A DNA stretch of 64,000 bases from Ariolimax columbianus (Eukaryota; Mollusca; Gastropoda; Stylommatophora; Arionidae), in NCBI GenBank assembly GCA_036924085.1, contig JAVGWX010000011.1, positions 24,628,739-24,692,738 on the forward strand, written 5' to 3'. Shown here in pieces: positions 24,111 to 35,289 of the stretch. Numbering within the stretch: position 1 is the first letter of the stretch; every line of letters begins with the position of its first letter. Under the pieces are notes generated by a model. That model was not told where the DNA came from, ran no database searches, and saw nothing but the letters and a program-made list of their open reading frames with translations. The position numbers and the translations under genes are program-made.

Positions 24111-24725
24111 ACAATACAGGTTATGAGATTAAATGTTACTAAAGAAAATCAGATTGTGTTTGGAGACACACTGCGACAAGTTGTGAATTCATTGATGTAC
24201 CTTGGTATCAATATAGACAAAATAGAAGATACAGATAATGATATCAAAAGAAGAATTACAAAAGATGAGTAACTTTCATTGGGTTTGGGAACATAGAGAG
24301 AACAATGTAAAGATGACTCTATTGTATGGCTGTGAAACATGGAGAATAACACATACCCACATGTTCAGACTGATATGTATGTATACTTGTGCAGGACATA
24401 GAAATTGATAAGTCACTACTATGGAAATGTTTGAATGTAGCAAACATATATTACAGGAACGTGGCGTAAAAAAAAGAAAAATGAGAATTTAGAATTTGAC
24501 ACAAAGTAAAGAAACCACCAGCTAACATTACAAAACAATCTTTATTCTGGAATTCCAAGGGCAAGAAAAGTAGAATCAGATCAAAATACACGTGGAAAAC
24601 AGAGCGAAAGACAAATATAAGAGAACATAGAAAATGTTGGTAGTGCTCGAGCTGATGGCGCGGGACATGATGGCTTGACGTGCATGTATTGAAAACCTGT
24701 GCTCCGCGTGGAGTTTAATGGTTTT
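24111..24725 (+). pseudogene. Decayed LINE reverse-transcriptase C-terminus
   Basis: Fragments in shifting frames read 'MYLGINIDKIEDTDNDIKRR' (the xYLGxxIxxDxxxxxDIKxRI region) near 24195-24255, a broken 'YGCETWRI' near 24328-24350 and a terminal motif near 24690-24720 resembling the LCSAxS end of RTE-like LINEs. Many stops. Not functional. Confidence 0.7.
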
Positions 24726-24819
24726 GATTAATTGATTGATTTAAGAATATATTTGTGTTGATCTTTCCCTTTTTTTCTGTCACTAGAAAAACCAGTAACA
24801 ATTTTGTATCATAAAGGAC

Positions 24820-25185
24820 CAACATTTCTAGTGTTGTCTTTTATCATTTCCAGAACATTTTTTCAAGTAATTTCTTGGTTAATATTGGAGTGCTGTTTCC
24901 AGTGTATTCTTGTATCATATCATGGTATTGTTTCTAGTGTTTTCTTGTAAAATATCACAGTATTGTTTCTAGTGTTTTATTGTATCCTATCAGGGAATTG
25001 TTTCTAGTGTTTTCTTGTATCATATCAGGGTATTGTTTATAGTTTTTATTGTATCATATCACAGTATTGTTTCTAGTGTTTTCTTGTATCAAATCACAGT
25101 ATTGTTTCTAGTGTTTTCTTGAGTCATATCATATAATTGTTTCCAGTGTTTTTTTGTATCACAATTCGGGTATTGTTTCTAGTGA
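24820..25185. repeat. 35-bp minisatellite, about ten units
   Basis: Units of 'ttctagtgttttcttgtatc' plus 'atatcacagtattgt' with point differences. Confidence 0.9.
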
Positions 25186-25822
25186 GCTCTATCAACCAAT
25201 AATTGTACTCCACACTTACCACGGTTTTCTCTCTTGTTAATAACAGTGTGTACATTGAATAATCCTCTAGCATATTGGGATCAGATCGCACTGCTAGTCA
25301 CCTCTTACAACATTCTTTCAGTGCAGTAGTGGGCCTATTCATGTCTCTCTCTCTCTCTCTCACTCACTCTCTCTCTCACAATAACACACACGCACACATA
25401 CACATTCCTCCAAGAATCCACTCAGGCTAAAACAAAATGGAGGGAGAGACAGTTTAAAAAAAAAAAATTACGCAGAAAGGTAAATTACATTTGAATGATT
25501 GACTGTGAGGTAGAAATGAATCAAAGTAGCAGAGAGATAGTGGACTATCCTTCAGTGACTACCTTCCGTGGCGTATCGGAGAAAACAGAGCGGCTAGAAA
25601 AAGGCAGGAAATTGTAAAGAAGAAGGCACTGTATGCACATCATTTTAAAAAATAATGGCTGCCCAGTCACAAGTAAGATGTTCCCACACAATGATAACGT
25701 GGCGGGACAGGTCACCATTCTTCGATTCGGGACAAGGCATACACTTATGACTAAACGAATGATTAGCTTGACTTCATGGGGCAGTTGAACAATTAGTCTG
25801 TTTTTAGACTGTATGTGATGCC
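25186..25822. other. Intergenic region with a short (CT)n run
   Basis: A CT microsatellite at about 25347-25378; otherwise nothing recognised. A LINE 5' truncation point probably lies close to 25820. Confidence 0.5.
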
Positions 25823-26521
25823 ATGCCCAGACTCAAGGAGATGAAATCAGGTGCAAGGAATGAAAGCCACATAGTCCTGCTTACAGATGCACTGGCCGTA
25901 GTCACAGCACTGAAAAGCCAGAAAAATACTGAACTTAATGAATTAAGAGCAGTACTCTGTCAACTATGCCAGCAGGCCGCACCAAAAAGAGTAGTGGTGC
26001 AGTGGGTTCCATCTCACTGCAACATCCAAGGCAACGTGGAGGCAGACAGACTGGCAAAAGAAGGTGCAAAACTACCACAACCTGATACTAGTATGACATA
26101 CGAAGAGTCAAAACGGCTTATTATAGCTAGATACATGACCAAATGGGAAACCGAACATACTGGCTACACCAAAAACGATGCCTATTACCAGTTGAACAGA
26201 AAAGAGCAGGTCCTGGTCTTCAGACTTCGCACTGGCCACAATAGACTCAGGTACCACCTATTTAACAAATTGAAGATAGGTGGCACCGACGAATGCCCGT
26301 GTGGTACCGGCAAAATGACCGCTGAGCATTTGCTGCAAAACTTCCCGACATACAAAGATCAGAGAGAGCAGATGTGGCCATCACCAGTGGCAACACTAGA
26401 CAAGCTCTATGGCAGTGTCGACAGCCTCAGGATGACGGCTGCTTTTTTCGAAAAAATAATGGTTACTGTCTGCCTGCGTACGATGAAGAAGAAGAAGAAG
26501 AAATCAGGTGCAAGTGGATAA
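25823..26521 (+). pseudogene. 5'-truncated LINE: RNase H domain and cysteine-rich C-terminus
   Basis: An open frame of 232 codons encodes the end of a LINE polyprotein. It shows 'HIVLLTDALAVVTAL' (third acidic motif of RNase H, residues about 16-30), 'VVVQWVPSHCNIQGNVEADR' (fourth acidic motif), the segment 'LVFRLRTGHNRLRYHLFNKL' and the cysteine/histidine motif CPCGTGKMTAEHLLQ near residue 153. It ends in a Lys run encoded by the (GAA)n tail. Endonuclease and reverse-transcriptase domains are absent, so the copy is dead on arrival although its frame is intact, suggesting a fairly recent insertion. The first ATG is incidental. Confidence 0.88.
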
Positions 26522-27400
26522 CCAGTGATGTTGATTTTCTTCGTCATACCTATTGGATTTTCCTATTTCTTCTTCCTTCTTCTTTTTCTTTTTCTTCCTT
26601 CTTCTTCTTTTTCTTCTTCGAGCAACTGATGCTATGCCAATAGCCTGTTGAGGTTCACGTTTCAGGTCTTCGCCGGTACCCCACAGCTTTCCGAGCATGG
26701 TCGCCTCACCGGGCCAGACTGCTTCTCTGTGGTGTGCGTAAGTGCGACAATCTTCTGATGTTTTCTTGAATGTTCTTTAATTGCACGTGGCGGTTTGGCT
26801 AAGACCTATTTTGGGAATGTAAGCCTTGAGTCTGTAATGTCCAGTTCTTTTTTTTCCCCCGTTCGCCTTATTTATCTATTCCCCAAGACGGTGTGCGTTG
26901 CACTGTGATTTTTATTTTGCGCCTGTTGGCCCAGTGCATCCGACTTCAGCTTGCTTTTTATATCCTGCATTTTCTAAGGGTTTGCTTCTCCGGGGTAACG
27001 GCCAGAGCTGTGATGGGGATCGAACCCATCACCTTTGTTTGTGAGCCGTGTCACATAACCACTAGCTCACGCCGTCCTCCGTGTCCCGTTCTGAGTCTGA
27101 AGCTATTTGTCTGTTCATCTCCGCCAAGTTCGTCTCTGCTGTAATTTTCTTAATTGTATTCTTTATGCTGGTCTTTCCATTCAGTCCTCTTTAGTAATCG
27201 TTTGATTCGGTTCTTTGCTACTTTATAGCTCAGTGGATGGCGAGTCTGTGTGCTGCCGCTATCGGCTTTTGCGACCTCATCTACCGTCTCGTCTCGAAGG
27301 ATCCCACAGTGGACGCACATCCACTCTAGCTCTATGTCTGTTTTTTGGCACAGAAACCCAATGTTACAAAGATGGCGGTCACCACCGCATGCTGACAGAT
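26505..27400 (-). pseudogene. RNase H-type LINE 3' end, interrupted by SINE A
   Basis: On the minus strand the upstream half (27380-27082) reads 'LEWMCVHCGILRDETVDEVA' followed by 'HPLSYKVAKNRIKRLLKR' and 'SFRLRTGH'. The downstream half (26848-26510) reads 'LKAYIPKIGLSQTATCN' and then 'AVWPGEATMLGKLWGTGEDL'. Joined, these are the fourth RNase H motif, the cysteine-rich motif and the terminal segment of a LINE related to that at 9190-9660. The copy lies tail to tail with the LINE at 25823-26521; their GAA-rich ends meet at about 26510-26640. Confidence 0.82.
26849..27081 (-). mobile_element. tRNA-derived SINE, family A, copy 2
   Basis: The structure matches copy 1: tRNA-like head at 27075-27000 and body with 'ggcgcaaaataaaaat' in minus orientation. 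The flanks tgtccagttct (26838-26848) and tgtcccgttct (27082-27092) form an 11-bp target-site duplication with one mismatch. The target codes for the RTGH motif of the host LINE. Confidence 0.88.
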
Positions 27401-27560
27401 ATGAAGAGAAACAGCTGATAGCCGGAGATAAGATTTAGACTAAAGGTGAGCGAGATACCTTGAAAACGATAAAACGGCTCCAATACAATAGGTAGACGCA
27501 GTATATGCCATCTCAAACGTCTACCTATATGTAAACACTGTGATTACGTTAAGTGGTCTA
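27401..27560. other. Spacer, nothing recognised
   Basis: Short unique-looking stretch between the LINE remnant and the next block. Confidence 0.4.
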
Positions 27561-28260
27561 ATTATAATAATTTAGTATGGGGATAGCGAGGTCTGGGCTG
27601 GACGTTCCGCTCGTTTAAAGAAAGTGAAGCGTCTGATATAGGCTCTCCTTTCCAGGTGTAGAGATCGCCTGTTTCTTACAGAGCCTGATGTGAAACGGGA
27701 CCTAGTACCCGGCGGTATAAATGGGCGGGCAGATTAGGCTGATTAATCTTGATTGGCAGCCAATCTAAGAGAAGGTAAACTCTGACACTAAATCCGGGTA
27801 GACGAAGCTCGTTAGCCTGTTCAGGCAGTTCGCCTAGGAGAGGAGGAGCTCTGATTTAAAACTCACAAGTCTCAGAGAATGCTGGCTAGTCTTGGGACGA
27901 TGAGAGTATCATCGGATGTCTCGAATAACTAACGACTCCACTGCCTTGTGGAAACCTCGGGAGAGGGTAGGGTTGCTGGAGTAAGCCCAAACAGAAAATC
28001 CGGAGTGGTAGCACCTTAGGCAGATGGTTTCAAAATTGCGAACTCATTCCGGCAGCTCCTGCAGCTGAGCTGGTGCGAAATTGTCATGCTTTGCATTCCT
28101 TTGGATTACACCAGCGAGGCAGAGAGGGGGATCCTGTAGTTTGAGCAGCCCAGTGTCTCCATATTCAGCGCCTAGGCTTGTGCGCTGAGAGACTACTCAC
28201 AGGGTGCCACGCGCATGGTCTGAAAAGACCGATACGCCTTTGAATGATGAATGATTAGGT
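27561..28260. other. GC-richer block, possible unidentified repeat or LINE 5' region
   Basis: About 700 bp noticeably richer in GC than its surroundings, with a 'ggcggtataaatgggcgggc' segment and ending in gaatgatgaatgatta. No ORF of note. Its composition and the repeated (GAAT)-like end suggest a mobile element part, but no homologue lies in this window, so this is a guess. Confidence 0.3.
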
Positions 28261-28875
28261 TTCGAGTACAATGTTTCAATGAAGTACGTATGTACATTTG
28301 ATTGTGCTGCAATCTACGCACCATACATCTACTAATTCCACTGTGTCTTTCGTTTGTTCCTTATCGTTTAATCACAGTATTTTTGTTACCTGGTTGAGTC
28401 AGGTGATTCTAGCACAATATGCGAGAAGTCTAGAATACAGAGTTAAAATCTCGGACGAGCTTTGATTTTTTTGCTATTTTCTTTGTTTAAACTCTGATTA
28501 ATACATTCCATTCTGCCATCGCGTCAATAAATAAATACGGGAGATCGGGAAACAACCACGGTGTGTTTGTCTTGCCCCCAGAAGCGTCACCAAATTTACA
28601 TAGCTGTAGAACGATCCAATTTTTTGTCAATCAATATATCAAGATCATCATTTTTATGAAACAAAACGTATTTCTTTCTATCTGTATAGTCAAAAAAACC
28701 AAAACTACCAACTTCCTTTGTGTTTTAAATCAGTGTTCTAGATGTGTGATTATCGCCTAGAGTGGTAGAAGTCCGTGGTTCAAATCTAGACGTGTTTTAA
28801 ACTTCTACCAATAGTACAGTCCAACTGTCTAGGAGATGTTTTGTCAACGACTGTTAGTTTCAATTATTTCCTTAC
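28261..28875. other. Intergenic region, nothing firm recognised
   Basis: A single B-box-like word (gtggttcaaatct near 28773) is present without an A box at the right distance. Confidence 0.4.
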
Positions 28876-29253
28876 ATTTCATGAACACATAACATGAACA
28901 CGTAGTATGGACACATAGCATGGACATTTAACATAGACACATAACATGGACACATAACATGGACACATACCATGGACACATTACATGGACACATACCATG
29001 GAAAGATAACATGAACACATACCATGGACACATTATATAAACACATAACATGTACAGAAAATATAGACATATAATATAGACACATACCATAGACACATAA
29101 CATGTGCATATAACATGAATACATAACATAAACACATAACATGGACACATAACATGGACACATAACATAAACACATAACATGGACACATAACATAAACAC
29201 ATAACATGGACACATAACATGGACACATAACATGGACACATAACATGAATTAA
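28876..29253. repeat. 13-bp minisatellite, about 29 units
   Basis: Units of catggacacataa with frequent single-base changes. All three minus-strand frames stay open through it and give Cys/Val/Met-rich artefact peptides. Confidence 0.95.
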
Positions 29254-29654
29254 TTCTGCCATTATTGATGTGTCAGTTGGAGACTAACTTCTTCCACCCC
29301 ATCTCTTCCAATTTGATTTATAACTTTCACCCAGGACAATATTCATGTCGAAAGAAGGGACATAGGATAGTTGTGCTTGAGACTGGCAACCTCATCATGT
29401 AGAACATGTTGCCATTAAACGGCACTGTAAATGCCAGAAAGAAGACTAGCCTAACCGCTGATTAGGGTAAGCCATATGCAGTGTTGAGCCTGTTCTCTAC
29501 CGAAATGGCGCGACAGCAAAAGAAAAAGAAGAATATCCAGTAACTTGAGGATGACATAAATCACAAATTGTCTTCCAAATGTGTACATTTGTTTGAATAT
29601 GTTTACTTTTGTAATTTGACTCTTACCTTAACTTTTGGGGAGATAAGAACTAAC
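29254..29654. other. Intergenic region, nothing recognised
   Basis: No ORF or repeat of note. Confidence 0.4.
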
Positions 29655-29985
29655 GTTTGGTCAGGCAAAACATTCTGATTGCATTTAAAAGTAAGGGTCA
29701 GGTAAAATATACTGACCAAGACCCCACTTTACTTGCATCTATGTCTCCCTGGAAACGGGTTGTTGTCATGGCAGCCTGGCTAACAACTTGGGGGAATCTT
29801 GAAACGCAGGTGAAGCTAATCATAGGTCACCACCTCAACAACCTCCGACCCATCGCCATAAGAGCGTTTGGATATGAGGTAAGCTACTGAGACCCCCACT
29901 TAACGCCATTTTCAGGGAGCACAAAACAAATAACTTACTCGTTGTGGTCATTCAACGACAACAACAGCATCTACAACAACAAAAA
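29655..29985 (+). mobile_element. Family M repeat, copy c, with short head
   Basis: It starts with 'actaacgtttggtcaggcaa', carries about one and a half 37-bp head units, then 'ctgaccaagaccccac', 'ctccctggaaacgggttgtt' and 'gcctggctaac', and ends with 'cttactcgttgtggtcattc' and a CAA-rich tail. The start and tail agree with copies d and f. Confidence 0.8.
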
Positions 29986-30214
29986 CACAAAGAACATCTG
30001 CAAACATTACCTTTATTTGTAAACGTGCATAGCAAGGATCACGGAACACTATAGAAATCACTGAAGTCGAGGTAACTGTCAGGTATATACTCTCTACTGT
30101 CTGAACTGAGTAACCAGTAAATGCGTTCTCAATGGGGAATACCAGGGAGTGGGAAGACAGATAGACTGTAAACGCAGGTGCTGCAGATGAGCAGCCGAAT
30201 GTACCAAAAGAATA

Positions 30215-30455
30215 AAACGATTATCAAATCAATAAGAGAGCCACCAACATTAACACAAGACGGTTACCATAAGATAAACAGACACAAGCAAACTTGTATT
30301 GTGCCTTAGAACAGGACACAACCGTCTGCGCAACCACATGTACACGTTTCTGAAGATTGCCAATTCCATAATGTCTATGTGTGGACAGGCACCGCAGATT
30401 GCAGAGCACATACTACAGAACTGTTCCGAATATGATATAGAAAGGAAATCCCACT
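30215..30455 (+). pseudogene. LINE RNase H C-terminal remnant
   Basis: The plus strand encodes 'LCLRTGHNRLRNHMYTFLKI' followed by 'APQIAEHILQNCSEYDIERK', the same region as 'FRLRTGHNRLRYHLFNKLKI' plus 'TAEHLLQNFPTYKDQRE' in the copy at 25823-26521. The CPCG motif is reduced to a single Cys (MCGQ). Fragment only. Confidence 0.8.
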
Positions 30456-30536
30456 GACCTATACAAATACGGGAATAGAAACGTTATGTATCTGTATGTG
30501 ATACAGCAACAAGAATGACGTCATGTGATGATATTA

Positions 30537-31150
30537 GTCTCAACCAAGGTCATGTATAGTTTAGACCTACAGATGACCATGGTCTCAACCAAGGTCATGT
30601 AAAGTTTAGACCTAAAGATAACCATGGACTCAACCATGGCCATGTATAGTTTAGACCTAAAGATAACCATGGACTCAACCATGGCCATGTATAGTTTAGA
30701 CCTAAAGATAACCATGGACTCAACCATGGCCATGTATAGTTTAGACCTACAGATGGGATCAAGATGCTGAGCAGCGCAAGAGCTGCAGTGGTCAGCGACC
30801 CATAGCTGACTGCTATCGTCAGGGCCAGCGAAACATAGCTGCCAAGACCCTTATACACCTCCACGCGGTGATCCTGGATAAAAGGCTGCATCAGGGCAGA
30901 GTGGCTAAGGAGAAGGGATCGAAGAGGGAATGCTAACCCGGTACTAAAAAAATGCTTGCTGAAGTCGGATGTGTTGGACCGAAAGGTGCAAATATCGCAG
31001 CCAAGCTGTAAACTACGACACAACGCATTCCGTTTTCTGGACTACATTCTGCTACTTAAGCCCTTTCAGTGTTTGGTAGTGGGAGATTGAGAACGAACGA
31101 AGAAGAAGAAGAAGGAGAAGACCTACAGATGACCATGGTCTCAACATGCA
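30537..31150. repeat. 45-bp minisatellite, about five units, split by a retroposon
   Basis: Units of 'ccatgtatagtttagaccta' with 'aagataaccatggactcaac' run at 30537-30755 and resume at 31119-31150 on the other side of the inserted element at 30756-31118. It is unrelated to the 45-bp satellite near GPCR 1. Confidence 0.88.
30756..31118 (+). mobile_element. GAA-tailed retroposon (family G), complete copy with 13-bp target-site duplication
   Basis: The element begins 'ggatcaagatgctgagcagc' and ends in a (GAA)n tail. It is flanked by perfect 13-bp direct repeats agacctacagatg at 30743-30755 and 31119-31131. It is about 363 bp, with no long frame and no clear Pol III boxes. Other copies lie at 19300-19468, 32378-32740 and (inverted, partial) 52600-52705. 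The GAA tail resembles that of the RNase H-type LINE at 25823-26521, a candidate helper. Confidence 0.9.
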
Positions 31151-31439
31151 CGTAAGGAAACATTTGTTCTCTATTTAAATATTTCACTAACGGAGTGGTT
31201 AAGCTCTCGTTTTTTATGGCAAAGGAACGGGTTCAGCTCTCGTTACCGGCCCGCTCCTGTCGACTCAGCTATAAATGGGTACACAAATTACTGCTAGGGA
31301 AGGAATGACTGGGATGAAAGAAACTGGCTACCTCCTGTCACTCATACGATATGACCTCTATTACGTTATCTCTGACAGCAGTATCTGCCAATCGACTACC
31401 TTTAAGCTTTTTAAAATATAAATGTCAGATGTATAATTA
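31151..31439. other. Intergenic region, nothing recognised
   Basis: No gene-like feature. Confidence 0.4.
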
Positions 31440-31860
31440 CTTTGCTCTTATCACTTCTTGTTCTTGTTCGTGTTCTTCTTCTTCTTCTTCTTCTTCTTCT
31501 TCTTCTACTACCTCTTCTTTGCCTTCTTGTTGTTGTTCTTCTTTTTCTTGTTCTCCTTCTCCTTCATCTTTTTCTTCTTCGTCTTCTTTTTCTTACTCTT
31601 CTTTTTTTCATGTTCTTGTGTTTTTCTCCTTCTTCCTTTTCTTTTTCGTTGTAATATTGTTCTTGTTCTTCTTCTACTATCTCTTCTTCTTCTTCTTCTT
31701 CTTCTTCTTCTTCTTTTTCGTGTTCTACTTGTTCTTCTTGTTCTTCTTCTTATTTTTCTTCTTCTACTTCTTCTTCTGCTTCTTCTTATCTCTCTTCCTC
31801 TTTTTCTGATTAGTTTTATTTTGTTGTGATTGTTGTTGTTCTTCTTCTTAATTTTCTGAA
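31440..31860. repeat. (TTC)n-rich polypyrimidine tract
   Basis: About 400 bp of imperfect TTC/TCT on the plus strand. The overlapping plus-strand frames of 70-150 codons are Phe/Ser/Leu homopolymer artefacts. Purine/pyrimidine asymmetry of this length can form triplex DNA, but that is not shown here. Confidence 0.95.
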
Positions 31861-32345
31861 ACCTAGGAAAATGTTTGTTTACTCGCCTTTCTCTTTATTA
31901 AATAGTTTCTACACCTTTCTTTCCAACACAGAAGACTACACTAGACTTGGACGTTGTTTGGCTTGTGCGGATTATAGAATGTACTAAATTGTGGAGAAAT
32001 ATCTTCTACACCACAGAGGGAAGGTCGGTATTGTAGTTACCTCTTAGTCGCCTTTCAAACTCAGTGTAGCAGTAGTCCTATTCTCATCTATATAACATAA
32101 AGCTATATCTAGAACCAGGATGATAATAGCAAATTTCTAAATCAAATACTCATTCAATAAACCTTTTTTGGAACACCAGAAACATATAATGGTTGTGAGA
32201 ACTCACATTTTTGTGACAATGTAGATGTATCGATGAACAGTAATGATCCCCATTGTTTGATGGGCAGAAGAATTACGTTGATTGGAGCAGGAACGAGCTC
32301 ATCTTAATGACATCGTGCAAGTGATGGCTTATTATATAGGAATAA
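31861..32345. other. Intergenic region, nothing recognised
   Basis: No ORF or repeat of note. Confidence 0.4.
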
Positions 32346-32377
32346 GAGACTTTACATAGTCTGTATATAACCAATTT
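32346..32377 (-). mobile_element. Short remnant of the SINE-B / CR1-like LINE 3' tail
   Basis: In minus orientation it reads 'gaaattggttatatacagac' and then 'tatgtaaagtct', matching the shared tail at 49096-49130 and 8831-8895. It abuts the start of the family G element. Confidence 0.65.
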
Positions 32378-32740
32378 CTGGGATCAAGATGCTGAGCAGC
32401 GCAAGAGCTGCAGTGGTCAGCGACCCTTAGCTGACTGCTAGCGTCAGTGCCAGCGAACCAGAGCTGCAAAAACCCTTCTACACCTCCACGAGGTGGTCCT
32501 GAATAACAGGCTGCAGCAGAGCAGACTGGCTAAGGAGAAGGGATCGAAGAGGGAATGCTAACCCGGTACTCAAAAAATGCTTGCTGAAGTCGGTTGTGTT
32601 GGACCGAAAGGTGCAAATATCCCAGTCAAGCTGTAAACTACGACAAAACGCATTTCGTTCTCTGGACTACATTCTGCTACTTGAGCTCTTTCAGGGTTTC
32701 GTAGCGGGAGATTGAGAACGAACGAAGCAAAGCCAAGCCA
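32378..32740 (+). mobile_element. GAA-tail-type retroposon (family G), second full-length copy
   Basis: It is collinear with 30756-31118 from 'ggatcaagatgctgagcagc' to 'attgagaacgaacgaag', with scattered substitutions. The tail here is 'caaagccaagccaagcc' rather than pure GAA. Confidence 0.9.
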
Positions 32741-32744
32741 AGCC

Positions 32745-33050
32745 AATAAACATTGTACTCCTAGCGGAGCAAAGGCCACCAAAGCCATCGCAAAAGCCAT
32801 TCTGTCAAATTCGAATCTTATCAAGAATCGACCATGATATCCCTGTTTGTTTGAAGGTCCCATCTAGTTCTATTTTCCAAGAGTATATCGGTCTGCCTCT
32901 ACATCTCTTACCATGAGGAGTTCAAAATAGGCATTGTTTTGTTTTACATTCTTAGTCTATGCGTTATCCATTTTCATCATCTCCATTTGATGTCCTGATC
33001 AACATACATTTTTCGATCCTCTCTAAAAGTGCGACATACCATTTCTCTCA
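32745..33050 (-). pseudogene. LINE RT C-terminal remnant
   Basis: Minus strand: 'HGKRCRGRPIYSWKIELDG' near 32870-32925 and 'GFCDGFGGLCSARSTM' near 32750-32800. These are the GRPxxxW and LCSARS motifs at the end of RTE-like LINE ORFs. Frames are broken. Confidence 0.7.
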
Positions 33051-33159
33051 ATACGCCTAACAATGTAACACTTGAGGGCCTTCTTAATCTATTGCTTTCA
33101 TTATCCATTGTACAGGTTGACGTTTGACAACGTACGAAGAAGAAGAAGATTACCCATTG

Positions 33160-33640
33160 TCTCTCAGATGGGACACTTTGGGGCCGCGACATACTATTTC
33201 TCCTTTAACCCATTATCTCTGAAACTGCGAAACTTCGGGGACCCGATATACCATTTCTTCCATTACCCCTCCTCTCTAAACGTGCAACACCTGGTCGCCT
33301 TCTCAAACTATTTCTCCCATTACCCATCAGCTCGAAAAATGCGACACTGGAACGCTTTTACATAACATTTTTCCTGTTACACAACTTCTCCAAAAGTGCG
33401 ACACTTGGAGGCTTTGACATATCGTTTCTCCCGTTATATGTCTTCTCTAAAAGTGCGACACTTGGAGGCTTTGATATACCATTTCTCCCGTTACACATAT
33501 TCTCCAAAAGTACGACACTTGGAGGCTTTGACATACCATATCTCCCGTTACATATCTTCTCCAGAAGTACAATACCTAAGGACGATGTCACACCATCATC
33601 CGTTCTCTAGACAAATGCGACACTCGGAGGCCTTGCCATG
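33160..33640. repeat. 57-bp minisatellite, about eight units
   Basis: Units contain 'gtgcgacacttggaggcttt' and 'accatttctcccgttacaca'. The period is 19 codons, so both strands have artefact frames. Confidence 0.92.
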
Positions 33641-33924
33641 CCCTTCCAAACATTATTGATGCATGTACACATTATATAAATTAGTGTTATAATTATTGTT
33701 GTTGTTATTTTAGTATGATGAATGTCCTACACTCTTGACGATATTTATGTTAATACTTGGTTTGATGTGACATTTCTTTAAAACACGTGGCTTAGTGAAG
33801 ACGTAAGATATGGCTCATTAAACGATGTAGTACAATGCAAGGTTTCTTAGCAGGCTCACTACTGCGGGATCTTTCCCCTTTCTAGATCCAGTTTTTATGA
33901 GCACAGTATGTACGCAAGGTTGGT
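33641..33924. other. Spacer, nothing recognised
   Basis: No gene-like feature. Confidence 0.4.
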
Positions 33925-34740
33925 GTCTTAGTCAGCATGTTTCACTTGACACTGAAGTGAGTTGGGGTTCTTGGTCAATATGTTTCACTTGACACTGAAG
34001 TCAGTTGGGGGTCTTGGTCAGTATGTTTCACTTGACACTGAAGTCAGTTGGGGGTCTTGGTCAGTATCTTTCACTTGACACTGAAGTCAGCTGGGGGTCT
34101 TGGTCAGTATGTTTCACTTGACACTGATGTCAGTCGGAGGCCTTGGTCAATATGTTTCACTTGACACTGACGTCAGTTGGGGTCTATCGCAGTGTGTGAC
34201 ACCGGGCTTTGATATGAGGTGAGGATCTTATCAGTGCGAGACACGTGACTGATATGGGGTGGGAGTCTTGGTAAGGACGGGACACCAGTCTCTTATATGA
34301 GCTGAAGTCTTGATGAATACGGGACATCTGGCTCTGAAATGAGCGGGAGTGGGGGGGGGGCGTCTTGATCAGTACGGGACACCTGGCTCTGATGTGGAGA
34401 CAGTCTTGGCCAGTACGGCACTCCTGGCACTGATATAAGGTGGGGGTCTTGGTCAGTACGGAACACTTGGCTCCGATATGAGGTGTGAGTCTTGGTCAGT
34501 ACGGGACACCTAGCTCCGATATGAGGTGGTAGTCTTGGTCAGTACGGGACACCTGGCTCCGATATGAGGTGTGAGTCTTGGTCAGTACGGGACACCTGGC
34601 TCCGATATGAGGTGTGAGTCTTGGTCAGTCTGGGACACCTGGCTCCGATATGAGGTGGGAGTCTTGGTCAGTACGGGACACTTTGCTCTGATGTGGTCGG
34701 TCTTTGTGCCTTACCTGACTCTGATGTTTCAGACATCATG
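33925..34740. repeat. 43-44-bp minisatellite, two subfamilies, about 18 units
   Basis: The left subfamily (33925-34190) has 'cagtatgtttcacttgacac' and 'tgaagtcagttgggggtctt'. The right subfamily (34200-34740) has 'cagtacgggacacctggctc' and 'cgatatgaggtgggagtctt'. Both share 'gtcttggtcagtay', also found at the junctions of family M arrays, so they may be distantly related to them. Confidence 0.92.
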
Positions 34741-35289
34741 CATTCCCAAACCTCTGAGTCGGATTTCTTTGCTCTGCGATCTGAGCATCTTGTGATGCAT
34801 GCATGTCATGCGATTCAGTTCTGTGCAAGCAGCTCCCTGGACGTGATATCAAATGTTGAAGCTTTCCAGAGACACTTTCAGTGAGTCTATGTAGCGGTTC
34901 CTCTGTCTCCCTTCCCCACCACCCGATGAGCATCCGCCTGTATGAGCTTCTAGGGGATGTGCTCATCTGACATGCAAACAATATGTCCCGTTCATCTTAT
35001 CTCAGCTTTTCGATCTAGGAGCGATGTGTCTGGCGACATACTTATTATTAACCAAAGCCCTTGTTTAAAATGCAAATATCCAGTAGACAAGAAATCAGTT
35101 AATTTACAAGTAATACAGAAATACTTTTGAGTAATAGACTTAAGATCTGGAAATGTTCAAATAATGAATAGAATTTCCCTTGCAATTCCCGCAGCCTCGT
35201 CTGTTATATCCTCTGTCACCTGCGTGGCATTACACACACCGAAAAGGAGGACTATTAACAATGTAGATGCATTACTTGTAAGTTAACGT
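34741..35289. other. Intergenic region, nothing recognised
   Basis: No gene-like feature on either strand. Confidence 0.4.

Noticed and set aside
25823..26521. Stand-alone RNase H gene
   Set aside because: The domain order, cysteine-rich C-terminus and GAA tail match a 5'-truncated LINE, with at least three decayed relatives of the same group in this window.
28760..28800. Possible Pol III gene (gtggttcaaatct B box)
   Set aside because: No A box at proper spacing, no terminator pattern and no other copy in the window.
28872..29262. Cys/Met/Val-rich minus-strand frames resembling a cysteine-rich secreted peptide
   Set aside because: All three frames of a 13-bp tandem repeat are open; the same pattern in every frame shows it is not selected coding sequence.
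31351..31829. Phe/Leu/Ser-rich frames of up to 152 codons
   Set aside because: Translation of the TTC-rich tract in three frames.
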